Of a stretch of DNA of 64,000 nucleotides, positions 56,615 to 64,000 are shown piece after piece. This stretch comes from Ralstonia pickettii DTP0602 (lineage in GTDB: Bacteria > Pseudomonadota > Gammaproteobacteria > Burkholderiales > Burkholderiaceae), in contig CP006668.1 in the NCBI GenBank assembly GCA_000471925.1, positions 1,984,001-2,048,000 on the forward strand, in the 5' to 3' direction. The translations under genes and the position numbers were made by a program. The notes beneath the pieces are model-generated. The model had not been told where the DNA came from. It ran no database searches and saw nothing but the letters and a program-made list of their open reading frames with translations. How positions within the stretch are numbered: position 1 is the stretch's first letter; every line of letters starts with the position of its first letter.

Positions 56615-58265
56615 TGCCCGGACTCTCCGGTATCGGATAGCTGATGGCAACCGTGGTGCCACCCAAAGCATTGCGGGTGACCGTGCAAGAGCCGCCCAGA
56701 AGGCTCGCCCGGTGACGCAGGTTGTGAAGTCCCAGTCCCGAGGCACGCTCCATTTGCTCCGGGTCGACCCCCACCCCGTCGTCACTGATGGAAAGCCTCT
56801 GCATTCCGCCATCGCGCTCCAGGTCGATCCAGATGTGGCGGCCCTGGCTATACTTCAGCGCGTTATTGACGGCTTCCTGTGCCGCACGGTAGAGGTTGAT
56901 CTGCATCGGCGGATCCAGTAAGTCCACATCTGACTCGATGCGAAGCGCGCATTCGATGCCATTCAGCGAGCGGGTCGTCTGTGCCAGCCCTTGCAGGGCG
57001 ACCGTAAGGCCACCAGATTCCATGGCGACCGGGTCCAGGCCATGGGCAATCTTGCGCGTCATCTGGGACGCCTGCTTCACCAGTTCGACGATGGTAGCCG
57101 CCTCCGCGGCGGCCGGGTGGCAATGCTCCTGTAGTTCCTGATTCAAGGTGGTGCAGTAGAAGCCAAGGCTGGTGAGGTGCTGCCCGAGGCCGTCATGCAG
57201 TTCCCGGCCAATGAGTCTCTGCTGCCGATCGCCGATTCGGATCAGCTCTCCTTCCAGCCGACGACGTCGCGCCATCTCCTGCTTCAGTTCATTGTTGGCG
57301 CGCTCCAGTTCCTGGGTTCGCTCTTGCACGCGCCGTTCCAACTCGACGTGGGAGGCGAGCAGGAGGCTATGGAAGCGCTTTCCCTGAGCATGTGCCGCTA
57401 CCAGCAACAGTCCGGTAACTGCCACGACATTGGCGAAGGCGCACCATCTCACGAGGCTATCCACCGGAGATTCGGCGGCAAAGGGACCGGTGCCGTTCGC
57501 GGTGCCCCAGATGGCCACGATTGAGACCAGCAAGGTTGAGAGGCAGGTGCCCAAGTGATCGAAGCGGAGAGCCGCCCAGATCGTGAACGGAAAAATCGCG
57601 AGGGCTGCCGGATAGTAGCCGTGCCCGGCAAGTTCGGTGGCGCCGAAGATAAGGTAACTCACCCAGAAGATCGCAACGGTCAGTCCGCACGCTTCCACGG
57701 CCTGCTTTGCGGAGCGGATCGGGCTCGGATACTTGAGCAAGATGAGCAGCGGCGGGGCCACCACGAGCACCCCCATCATGTCACCGAGCCACCATTTTAG
57801 AAGAGCTGCGCCGTACCCGCTGACTGGCACCAGGCCCGCTCCTACGAGGGCGCTCGCACCGATCAGCGCACTCACTGCCGTGCTGACCGTCGCAGCCAGG
57901 ATGATGAAGGCAATCACGTCGTTGATGCGATCCAGGGTGATTTGGAATCGGGCTACCCGCTTCAACAATAACGAAGCCGTCAAGGCTGCAGCCGTTGCCC
58001 CGAGGCCAATCACCGCAGCCACCGGTAGCGGCACGCCCACCGACACGTTTGCCAAAACGGAGCCGATGGCAATTCCGGGGGCAACTGCGAAGCCCATGAC
58101 AAGCAGTGCAACGAGGGCGATGCCGCTGGAAGGCCACACCAGGGACACTGCACCGCCCACTACCGCATAGGCAAGTCCCAGCTTTGCACCTGCGAAATAC
58201 GCCAATGCGACCAATGCAGTGTTAACGAAGAGGCTGAGCCTCGAGTTTCGCGTAATGATTACCAT
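56595..58265 (-). CDS. MASE1-domain sensor histidine kinase (NarX-like HisKA_3)
   Basis: 556 residues. About 8 membrane segments in residues 10-300 form a MASE1 sensor domain (LGLAYAVVGGAVSLVWPSSGIALVAL). A coiled coil follows (HVELERRVQERTQELERANN) and then a HisKA_3 box with His in GRELHDGLGQHLTSLG. The ATPase domain has AAQEAVNNALKYSQG, DDGVGVD and GLGLHNLRHRA. It likely senses a membrane or metabolic cue and phosphorylates the overlapping response regulator. Confidence 0.92.
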   Translation of the reverse strand: MVIITRNSRLSLFVNTALVALAYFAGAKLGLAYAVVGGAVSLVWPSSGIALVALLVMGFAVAPGIAIGSVLANVSVGVPLPVAAVIGLGATAAALTASLLLKRVARFQITLDRINDVIAFIILAATVSTAVSALIGASALVGAGLVPVSGYGAALLKWWLGDMMGVLVVAPPLLILLKYPSPIRSAKQAVEACGLTVAIFWVSYLIFGATELAGHGYYPAALAIFPFTIWAALRFDHLGTCLSTLLVSIVAIWGTANGTGPFAAESPVDSLVRWCAFANVVAVTGLLLVAAHAQGKRFHSLLLASHVELERRVQERTQELERANNELKQEMARRRRLEGELIRIGDRQQRLIGRELHDGLGQHLTSLGFYCTTLNQELQEHCHPAAAEAATIVELVKQASQMTRKIAHGLDPVAMESGGLTVALQGLAQTTRSLNGIECALRIESDVDLLDPPMQINLYRAAQEAVNNALKYSQGRHIWIDLERDGGMQRLSISDDGVGVDPEQMERASGLGLHNLRHRASLLGGSCTVTRNALGGTTVAISYPIPESPGNEREAI

Positions 58266-58753
58266 TGCTCGCTTCGAATCCTGGGGACAGCCCGTGGCAC
58301 ATCAGGTCTTTTTCTCGTTAGCCGCAATGACAATACTCTTGCGATAGTTAGTATCCGACGCACCTGTGGCAAATCACGTATTTGCACCAAATTCCTGCCA
58401 GGCGAAGTGCTGCGAAACCAAGGTGCCGCAAGACTACTATGAATCTACTTCAGAACTCCCCTGTGCGGTAAGCGTAGCCAGGTGGATTCGGTGAGCTATA
58501 CCGTCCGGGTTCGACGCGAGATTCCGTATTAGCGCCGGGTTTCGGGTATTCGTCCAGGATCCGGGGCAGCCCAACAGGGCGGAGTCCGCCCCGCCATCGA
58601 ATAGGGCAATCCCCTAGCCTCTTTTCGGACCAGCCCCTTATACATGCGCTTGCCGTCAGGGCATACATTGAAGTGGTACAAAGTTGCGGCGCACAAACTG
58701 GCGCGGAAAGAATTCGTCTCGGGTTCTTGCAACCACCTTAGGAGGTGAGAAAA
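58266..58753. other. Intergenic region upstream of the secreted repeat protein
   Basis: 488 bases, less GC-rich than the left part of the window. It has a stem-loop GGCGGA-g-TCCGCC at 58579-58591, the inverted repeat at 58602-58616 and an AGGAGG ribosome-binding site at its end. No coding frame in it is supported. Confidence 0.6.
58602..58616. promoter_or_regulatory. TAGGG-N5-CCCTA inverted repeat
   Basis: TAGGGCAATCCCCTA, about 138 bp before the start of the small secreted protein. A 5-bp inverted repeat with 5-bp spacer is suitable for a NarL/LuxR-type dimer, so the response regulator at 55949 is a candidate. Confidence 0.45.
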
Positions 58754-58972
58754 ATGGTAAGAACGTTCTTACTGCTCGCTGCGGCGGGTGCGGCGCTTAG
58801 CGCCGGGGTGGCCTATGCCGGCATCGGGGCGCGAGATGTCTACACCGACGGCGCCAGCGTGATGGGGCCGCGAGATCCATATACCGATGGGGGAAAGACC
58901 ACCAAGTTTGACGTCTATTCAGATGGTGCGAGAGTCACGGATAGGCGAGACGGGTTCACCGATGGCGCATGA
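58754..58972 (+). CDS. Small secreted protein with four RDxYTDGA-type repeats
   Basis: 72 residues. A signal peptide ends at about AYAG. The mature part consists almost only of four tandem repeats of 11-13 residues: ARDVYTDGA, PRDPYTDGG, FDVYSDGA and RRDGFTDGA. The acidic/aromatic residues could bind metal, but no known motif is recognised. AGGAGG is 8 bp before the ATG, giving strong expression, and a strong terminator follows. Probably periplasmic; function unknown. Confidence 0.8.
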   Translation: MVRTFLLLAAAGAALSAGVAYAGIGARDVYTDGASVMGPRDPYTDGGKTTKFDVYSDGARVTDRRDGFTDGA

Positions 58973-59091
58973 ATCACCAACCGCGATGGACTGGTTGACG
59001 TCAGTATGTCAGTAAGTAAGCAACTACAGAAGGGTCCCCAATAGAACACAGTGGTCGGGCGTACAGGGTACCCGGCCACAAACCAGCACCT

Positions 59092-59126
59092 CCCCCGAGT
59101 AACAGCCTCGGGGGATTCTTTTTTTT
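59092..59126 (+). terminator. Strong rho-independent terminator
   Basis: CCCCCGAG-taacagc-CTCGGGGG followed by ATTCTTTTTTTT, 120 bp after the small secreted protein. Confidence 0.9.
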
Positions 59127-59190
59127 GCAGCGACTCGTTAGCTCCCGAGCCACGCTGTTGCATAACTGAAACAGATAGTGCAGAGCGCCA

Positions 59191-59220
59191 AGCCACCTGC
59201 CCGCAGGTGGCTTTTCCTTC
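59191..59220 (+). terminator. Second terminator-like hairpin
   Basis: AGCCACCTGC-cc-GCAGGTGGCT followed by TTTCCTT. It lies just after the oxidase operon's last gene (which is on the minus strand) and in tandem with the terminator at 59092. Confidence 0.7.
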
Positions 59221-59224
59221 AAAG

Positions 59225-59794
59225 CTAAGGCGCCTCCTCGAATTGGCGGGGGCGCCACTGGAACGCCTTGAACAGCCAAGCCATCAGGACAGCGGCGGCA
59301 AGTGCCATCATGGCTAAGCCGGCCGACTCCTGCTGGTTGGAAAGATAGACACTACAGAGCTGCTCAGGCGTCGACTGGTATAGCAAGCCCGCGACAAATG
59401 TCATCCACGCCCAGTTAAGCACAAAGAACGCCTGCACGATGATGCCGGCACTACGCCACGATAGCCCGCCAAGCACGCCGGCCAGGACCATACTGCCAAC
59501 CTTGCCCATGCCGGCACTCGGACTGAGCACCGCACTGTCTAATGCCACGGGTAGCATCCAATAGCCCAGAATCAACGCTGAGCCGGCAAGACCCGGAATC
59601 CCGAACGCATTCCAGCGCTCCAACGCATGGCGCATTGGTGCCCGGCATAGGACTGCGGCATGAAACCCGACTGCAAACAATAGTGGCAACTCTATCGCCA
59701 TGTGCCGCGCCATCGATGCTTCCAGCCATGGGCGCAGTAGCGCGGCGGCGCTGAGCATCATGCCAGGCAACCACGGCAGAAGCCGGACATACAT
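59225..59794 (-). CDS. Membrane protein of the cbb3-like oxidase operon, unknown
   Basis: 189 residues from the ATG at 59794 with 5-6 predicted membrane segments (MAIELPLLFAVGFHAAVLC, SALILGYWMLPVALDSAVLS, AGIIVQAFFVLNWAWMTFVAGL, ALAAAVLMAWLFKAF). The end (WMLPVALDSAV, WAWMTF) is a little like CtaG-type copper-handling proteins, but this is not certain. It is the last gene of the oxidase operon, 7 bp after the SCO gene, so an assembly role is plausible. Confidence 0.75.
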   Translation of the reverse strand: MYVRLLPWLPGMMLSAAALLRPWLEASMARHMAIELPLLFAVGFHAAVLCRAPMRHALERWNAFGIPGLAGSALILGYWMLPVALDSAVLSPSAGMGKVGSMVLAGVLGGLSWRSAGIIVQAFFVLNWAWMTFVAGLLYQSTPEQLCSVYLSNQQESAGLAMMALAAAVLMAWLFKAFQWRPRQFEEAP

Positions 59795-59801
59795 AGCGTG
59801 G

Positions 59802-60449
59802 TCACCCTTTGAGTGCGGAGGCAATCTCGGCCAGGGCGAGATCCGGTCGGGCAACATCGTAGGCACGGACAAGGTGTCCGCTCGCATCCACGAGGAATAG
59901 CGCAGTATTGTGGGAGTAACCTCCAAGCCCGTCGGGCAGGACAACGATGCCAAACTCACGCAACGCTGACTTGATCTCGGCCGGATCCGTGACAGTGGCA
60001 AAGCGCCAGTTTGGGGCATCGGCCTGCATTCTGCGCGCGGCAGCGGCCAGCACAGCCTGCGTGTCCCGCCTTGGATCAAAGCTCAGCGTGAGGAGCCTGA
60101 CCCGGTCATCAAGCCCTCTCGCCTTCAGCTGCTGCTGCAGGTAGGAGAACTCGGCCAGCGTCGAGCGGCAGACAGTCTGGCACTCAATGTAGACCCATAG
60201 GACAAGCGTGAGCTGTCGGCCTCCCCTGTCGAGCGCTGATAAGCTGAAGGTTGAGCCTTCCTGGTCGACCAGCTTCACGGGAGGCAACTCCCGCGGGGCG
60301 CGGGCAATCTCGATTCGGCGAAGTCCGTCACTGGTGACAGCCGAAAAGCCGGCCGTCGTCGCCCAGTACGCAGCGATACCCAGAACAATTACCGCGAGCA
60401 GCGCGACGATCGTTCCCGACAACCCGGGCTTCGAGATCGCCTGGTTCAC
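59802..60449 (-). CDS. SCO1/SenC-family copper chaperone
   Basis: 215 residues. An N-terminal membrane anchor (GTIVALLAVIVLGIAAYWAT) is followed by a thioredoxin-like domain with the copper-binding CxxxC as ECQTVC and the third ligand His in GGYSHNTALF. SCO proteins deliver copper to the CuB site of haem-copper oxidases. The gene overlaps the preceding cytochrome gene by 4 bp. Confidence 0.9.
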   Translation of the reverse strand: MNQAISKPGLSGTIVALLAVIVLGIAAYWATTAGFSAVTSDGLRRIEIARAPRELPPVKLVDQEGSTFSLSALDRGGRQLTLVLWVYIECQTVCRSTLAEFSYLQQQLKARGLDDRVRLLTLSFDPRRDTQAVLAAAARRMQADAPNWRFATVTDPAEIKSALREFGIVVLPDGLGGYSHNTALFLVDASGHLVRAYDVARPDLALAEIASALKG

Positions 60450-61060
60450 CTGGCGTCACCCTGCCCGCCTTTACCAGCGACGAAGGCTCGCAGCTCGGCC
60501 GCCCCGTTCCATTGGGCCTTCTGGTCAGCCGATAGCTGCCGCGCAGCCGCCAACGCATCGGGCTCGACCGCTGGAGCGCTATTGCCCCAATTCGACCGGA
60601 CGTAGCTCAGGACCGCAGCGAGCTCATTATCCGCGAGTTGCGCGCCGAACGCCGGCATCGAGCCGCTATAGGTCTTGCCCAGGACTTCAATTTCACCGGT
60701 CATCCCGTGCAGGACGAGCTGTACCAACGGCCCGGGGTCCCCGGTGACCCATGGCGAGCCTGCCAGCGGCGGAAAGACGCCGGGCAAGCCCTGCCCGCCG
60801 GCCTGGTGGCAGGCTTGGCAGTTGGCGGCATACACCTGTGCGCCATCGACACGACCAGTCGACTTGCCTCCCGTTCCGACAAGTGCCGACGCAGGCCGCT
60901 GGTCACCTAACGCGCTGCTCTCATCGGGACGAGCGATGAGAATATAGCCGACAGCCCACAAGACCATGCCGCAAACCAGGCCCAATACCACGCGTGGCAC
61001 CGGATTGTATTGCTCATGCGGATCGGAATGCTCGCCGCGGCGGATATCTTCAGACGTCAT
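60446..61060 (-). CDS. Membrane-anchored mono-haem cytochrome c (CcoP-like)
   Basis: 204 residues. An N-terminal membrane anchor (VVLGLVCGMVLWAVGYILIA) is followed by one cytochrome c domain with CQACH and an axial Met in GSMPAFG. Canonical CcoP has two haem c sites; this protein has only one. It ends in a hydrophilic tail of about 50 residues. It overlaps the SCO gene by 4 bp, and it starts 13 bp after the CcoO-like gene. Confidence 0.88.
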   Translation of the reverse strand: MTSEDIRRGEHSDPHEQYNPVPRVVLGLVCGMVLWAVGYILIARPDESSALGDQRPASALVGTGGKSTGRVDGAQVYAANCQACHQAGGQGLPGVFPPLAGSPWVTGDPGPLVQLVLHGMTGEIEVLGKTYSGSMPAFGAQLADNELAAVLSYVRSNWGNSAPAVEPDALAAARQLSADQKAQWNGAAELRAFVAGKGGQGDAR

Positions 61061-61073
61061 TGCATAACCTCTT

Positions 61074-61721
61074 TCACTTCGCGTGCTCCGAACTGGCCGC
61101 AGGGGGCTTTATCCTGGTTGCATTCGCAGCATCCTCCGGCGTGAGCACCGCGTATGTGTGGTTCAGGGATTGCAGATACGCAACCAGGTCCATGGCCTCA
61201 GGACGAGCGACTACCACCTTGTCATATGGCGCAACGCCTGGCGGCAAGGACACCACTCGCTCACCCTTCGCGACCGCAGACTCGTCCTTGACCTCGAACA
61301 GGAAGGGATAGGCCGGCATGATGCTTTCCGGCACATACGCCCTCGGCTGAAACAAATGCCCGAGATGCCAGTCGGCGCTGGGTTGCCTGGCGCCAATGTT
61401 GAACAGGTCAGGCCCCGTACGCATCGTGCCAAGGAGCGGGGGATCGTCGTAGTGATAGTCTGCCGCTACCGAGGGGCGCCCCCAGCCTCGCCTGGCATCA
61501 GCGCGGCCGGCGCCTGTGCTGCTGGGCTGCTGCGTATGGCAGGCGATGCAACCGTTCGCCATATAGACTTCCCTACCACGCAGTTCGGCACTGGTATAAG
61601 GCTTCAGGTCCTTAGGAGCAGGCACATCCTTCAGTTGCAGGAACGGTGTCACCACCATCGCCGCGGTAGCGAGCGACAGCGTCACCATTGCCCCGCCCAC
61701 CAGTTTCAGTTCGTTTTCCAT
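61074..61721 (-). CDS. ccoO: cbb3-type oxidase subunit II (CcoO-like mono-haem cytochrome c)
   Basis: 215 residues from the ATG at 61721. An N-terminal membrane anchor (LVGGAMVTLSLATAAMVVTPF), a haem c motif CIACHTQQ and the CcoO signatures GPDLFNIGAR and SIMPAYPFLF are present. It passes electrons to the CcoN haem b/CuB centre. It starts 2 bp after the catalytic subunit gene. A longer in-frame reading into ccoN was rejected. Confidence 0.9.
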   Translation of the reverse strand: MENELKLVGGAMVTLSLATAAMVVTPFLQLKDVPAPKDLKPYTSAELRGREVYMANGCIACHTQQPSSTGAGRADARRGWGRPSVAADYHYDDPPLLGTMRTGPDLFNIGARQPSADWHLGHLFQPRAYVPESIMPAYPFLFEVKDESAVAKGERVVSLPPGVAPYDKVVVARPEAMDLVAYLQSLNHTYAVLTPEDAANATRIKPPAASSEHAK

Positions 61722-61723
61722 TT

Positions 61724-63352
61724 CTATGCTGCCGAATGCAGGGGTTTCTGCTCGTTCTGCGTGAAGACACCGGACGGAAGCGCGAACAAGACCATATGCG
61801 TGGCAAACACGAGGTGTCCGAGCGTCATTAACGCACCACCAATCGAGCGGCCGTATAGCCACGGCAGCGTGACCGTCACCGATTCGAGGAACGGCTGGTC
61901 CGGATTCAACAGCGACAGCCCCTGCAGGACGCCGCCGATGCTTAGCGTAACCATGTAGACGGTGAACCCGGCCACCACGAGCCAAAAATGCAACGCAATC
62001 AGCCTGGGATGCGGCCAGCGGGTATCCAGGATCCGCGGCAGTGCGAAATAGACACCACCAAAGATAACCATCGAGACGAACCCGTACATACCCAGGTGGG
62101 CGTGGGCCACTGTGAAATGGGTGAAATGCGTTATGGCATTTAGACTCCGCAGCGCCTCGAAACTGCCCTGCAACGAGGCCAACGTGTACATAATCGCGCC
62201 AAAGACGATGAAACGCAGGGTTGGCGAATGGCGCAGCGCCCCGAAGTTCCCCTTCAATGTCAGGTGCTGGTTCAAGGAGAAGGAGACCACCGGGATGATC
62301 ATCATCACACTCTGCACAATGGACAGGGTGATGAGCCACTCAGGAACCGGGCCGCCAATCAGATGATGGGCGCCCACCTGACCATAGAAGAATGCAAGGG
62401 TCCAGAAACCGAGTAGTGACAAGTTGTAGGATTGGACTGGCTTGCCAATGACCTTTGGCAACAGGTAGTAAATGGTTGCGAGAGACAGCGGCGTATAGAA
62501 GAGGCCAAGCACGTTATGGCCAAACCACCAATTCATCGTCGCCTGCTCTACCCCGAAGTGGACACCTGGGATCTTGGCCACGATATAGAGAACGGGGAAC
62601 CAAAAGAGGGCCGCTCCCATATACCAGACCGAAACGTAGAGATGATGTACGTTCCGGCGTTGCAGCATGAAAACCAGCGGAAGGCCAATCATCATTCCAC
62701 CGACCGCAAACAAGCCACCGATCTGCCATGGGATTTCCAGCCACTCCATCCCGGCGCTCAGACCTGCAGCAATGGCACCAAGGCCCGCCACCACCCCGGC
62801 ATTCCAGACAATCGCGCCAAAGATCGCAAAGCGCCCGCCAACCAGGGGCGTACGCAGCAAGCGCGGCATCATCCAGATAGCGAGGCCAAGCAGCCCCATC
62901 GGCGCCCATCCGTAAGCCACGGCATTCAGGTGAATGGTGCGCAGGCGCCCGAACGTCATCCATGCGCTGTCTGTAAGCAGGTCAGGCCAGTGAAGCTTCA
63001 TCGAGCTGAGCAGACCAGCTGCAGACGCGACAATTAGCCACACCACCGAGGACATCAACATGATGAACGCTGGAAAGGCGCTCGACCGATCCGCGCTCTC
63101 GCGCAACGCCAGGTCTTCCCTGGAAACCCCGGTCGTTGCATGATCGCGGCGTCCCACATTGCGCTCGAGGGCATCATGCTGTGCCGGATCGGCAGCGGGT
63201 TCCTCGGGAACGCCAATCTCATTGGCCGAGAAGATGACTTTCGCCGCGTTGGTGTCAAGATCAAACAGGCCGCGCCGCAGTGACCATATGAAGGAAAAGA
63301 GGCCCACGATCGATAGAACGAAAGTGGCCAATAGCAAACCTGTGGGATTCAT
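61724..63352 (-). CDS. ccoN: cbb3-type oxidase catalytic subunit with a CcoS-like N-terminal extension
   Basis: 542 residues. The first about 60 residues contain one membrane segment and LRRGLFDLDTNAAKVIFSAN, similar to the assembly protein CcoS. The remaining residues are CcoN: the low-spin haem His in TIHLNAVAYGW, CuB His in WWFGHNVLGLFY, the crosslinked Tyr region FFYGQVGAHHL, and HFTHFTVAHAHLG with the haem ligands. It reduces O2 and may pump protons. First gene of a five-gene operon on the minus strand. Confidence 0.9.
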   Translation of the reverse strand: MNPTGLLLATFVLSIVGLFSFIWSLRRGLFDLDTNAAKVIFSANEIGVPEEPAADPAQHDALERNVGRRDHATTGVSREDLALRESADRSSAFPAFIMLMSSVVWLIVASAAGLLSSMKLHWPDLLTDSAWMTFGRLRTIHLNAVAYGWAPMGLLGLAIWMMPRLLRTPLVGGRFAIFGAIVWNAGVVAGLGAIAAGLSAGMEWLEIPWQIGGLFAVGGMMIGLPLVFMLQRRNVHHLYVSVWYMGAALFWFPVLYIVAKIPGVHFGVEQATMNWWFGHNVLGLFYTPLSLATIYYLLPKVIGKPVQSYNLSLLGFWTLAFFYGQVGAHHLIGGPVPEWLITLSIVQSVMMIIPVVSFSLNQHLTLKGNFGALRHSPTLRFIVFGAIMYTLASLQGSFEALRSLNAITHFTHFTVAHAHLGMYGFVSMVIFGGVYFALPRILDTRWPHPRLIALHFWLVVAGFTVYMVTLSIGGVLQGLSLLNPDQPFLESVTVTLPWLYGRSIGGALMTLGHLVFATHMVLFALPSGVFTQNEQKPLHSAA

Positions 63353-63629
63353 GAACTTCTACGCTCTCTGCCAGGACGAATGTCAGCCGTTTGTCGGCGG
63401 ACGGTACGCGGCTATGCTATGCGGTCATTTCACCGGGCGAAAGACGCAGATGCGGGAAAAAAGAGCGGAGCAGATTCACGGATCGCAATCGCTGGCATGG
63501 GGCTTTCATGGCGGCCCGATGAGGACGACCGGATCCGGTTCCTGCAAGACGCGCATGAGCATCTGATACGCTGCACACACGTCAAACGCCACTCCGGCAG
63601 TCTTCCGCACATACAGCATACGAATTCAG

Positions 63630-64000
63630 ATGAGCAGCATGAAGCGATATGAAACCCTTGCGTCCGACATTGCGGAGTCCATCCGCAAGGGTGTTCTCAG
63701 GCCCGGCGACCGGCTACCGTCCGTCCGGCACTGTAGTGAAAGTCGTGGAATCAGCCAGTCGACTGTCTTTCAGGCTTACTACCGGCTGGAGGCGCAGGGG
63801 CTCGTTCGTGCCCGGCATCGTTCCGGGTATTTCGTCGCCGCAGGAGACACAGCGATTCCTCCGGAACCTGAGACCGCGCCGCGACCGCTTGAAGAGGCGG
63901 TGTCCCCGGATGTAAGCGAACGTGTCTTTGAGGTCATGGAGTCCAGCTTGGCAAGAGATCTCGTGCCCTTTGGCTCGGCGTTTCCCAGCCCACTGCACTT
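63630..64000 (+). CDS. MocR-type GntR regulator (N-terminal part; runs off the window)
   Basis: Opens at ATG 63630 (or 63639) and stays open to the edge. The first 75 residues give a GntR HTH (YETLASDIAESIRKGVLRPG, DRLPSVRHCSESRGISQSTV, FQAYYRLEAQGLVRARHRSG). A linker and PFGSAFPSP follow, resembling the start of an aminotransferase-like domain. MocR regulators fuse a GntR HTH to a PLP-binding aminotransferase fold. Divergent from the oxidase operon. Confidence 0.82.
   Translation, partial: MSSMKRYETLASDIAESIRKGVLRPGDRLPSVRHCSESRGISQSTVFQAYYRLEAQGLVRARHRSGYFVAAGDTAIPPEPETAPRPLEEAVSPDVSERVFEVMESSLARDLVPFGSAFPSPLH

Noticed and set aside
59127..59190. Small RNA between two tandem terminators
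   Set aside because: The interval is only about 65 bases and shows no promoter or stable fold other than the terminators.
63353..63629. FNR/Anr box upstream of the cbb3-like operon
   Set aside because: No TTGAT-N4-ATCAA match or close variant was seen in this region, although an oxygen-responsive site would be expected.

Overview
The window is high-GC betaproteobacterial DNA and most resembles a secondary chromosome of a Cupriavidus-type Burkholderiales. The reasons are a lipopeptide-siderophore NRPS locus, oxalate and formate catabolism genes, Bug-type solute-binding proteins and many GntR, LysR and SDR genes. No rRNA, tRNA, CRISPR array, complete insertion sequence or prophage was recognised.

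Layout. (1) 1-6.3 kb: edge of a siderophore NRPS locus. The NRPS (running off the left edge) and a TauD/SyrP-type hydroxylase are on the minus strand. Facing them are MbtH, a type II thioesterase, a phosphopantetheinyl transferase and a diaminobutyrate aminotransferase, with a Fur-box-like site between the two arms. (2) 6.4-11.5 kb: an ali/bad-type cyclohexanecarboxylate pathway (CoA ligase, dehydrogenase, ketoacyl-CoA hydrolase, hydroxyacyl-CoA dehydrogenase) with a MarR-family regulator and a perfect 20-bp palindrome. (3) 11.8-13.2 kb: a GYD-domain protein and a zinc-type alcohol dehydrogenase homologue. (4) 13.4-24.2 kb: a two-subunit NAD-linked formate dehydrogenase, two oxalate/formate antiporter paralogues and two LysR regulators. 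(5) 24.3-28.9 kb: small conserved genes, a decayed gene, a TetR regulator, a Bug protein and an acyl-CoA synthetase. (6) 29.1-41.3 kb: the oxalate core: PAS protein, formyl-CoA transferase, oxalyl-CoA decarboxylase, pntAB, an FAH-family protein, a second formyl-CoA transferase, a GntR regulator and a PanE-like reductase.

The best candidate for something undescribed is in regions 4 and 6. A near-identical operator (core TGATATATCA next to CATACC/GGTATG) lies upstream of oxlT, the oxc operon, the second frc operon, the panE-like gene, probably gntR, and a small membrane protein. This implies one oxalate regulon controlled by the resident GntR protein. The oxc and frc operons also share a duplicated promoter/leader, each starting with a tiny ORF (19 and 47 codons) with the same N-terminus. 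An orphan copy of a LysR promoter lies nearby.

(7) 41.4-46.0 kb: TerC, OpgD, a second GntR regulator, an EamA transporter and a small protein. (8) 46.4-50.1 kb: an AraC regulator divergent from three consecutive SDR genes. (9) 50.2-55.9 kb: selenoneine-type genes senA and senB, starting head to head with almost no gap, followed by a four-gene phosphonate/selenate-type ABC transporter. No senC-like gene is present in the window. (10) 55.9-58.3 kb: a MASE1 histidine kinase and a NarL-type regulator. (11) 58.7-63.4 kb: a small secreted repeat protein and a compact cbb3-like oxidase operon whose catalytic subunit seems to carry a CcoS-like N-terminus. (12) The window ends inside a MocR-type regulator.

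Working together, the antiporters would import oxalate and export formate. The formyl-CoA transferases and oxalyl-CoA decarboxylase would convert oxalate to formate and CO2. The formate dehydrogenase would make NADH, and PntAB would convert that to NADPH. All functions are inferred from sequence motifs and remembered family features; no database search was possible.
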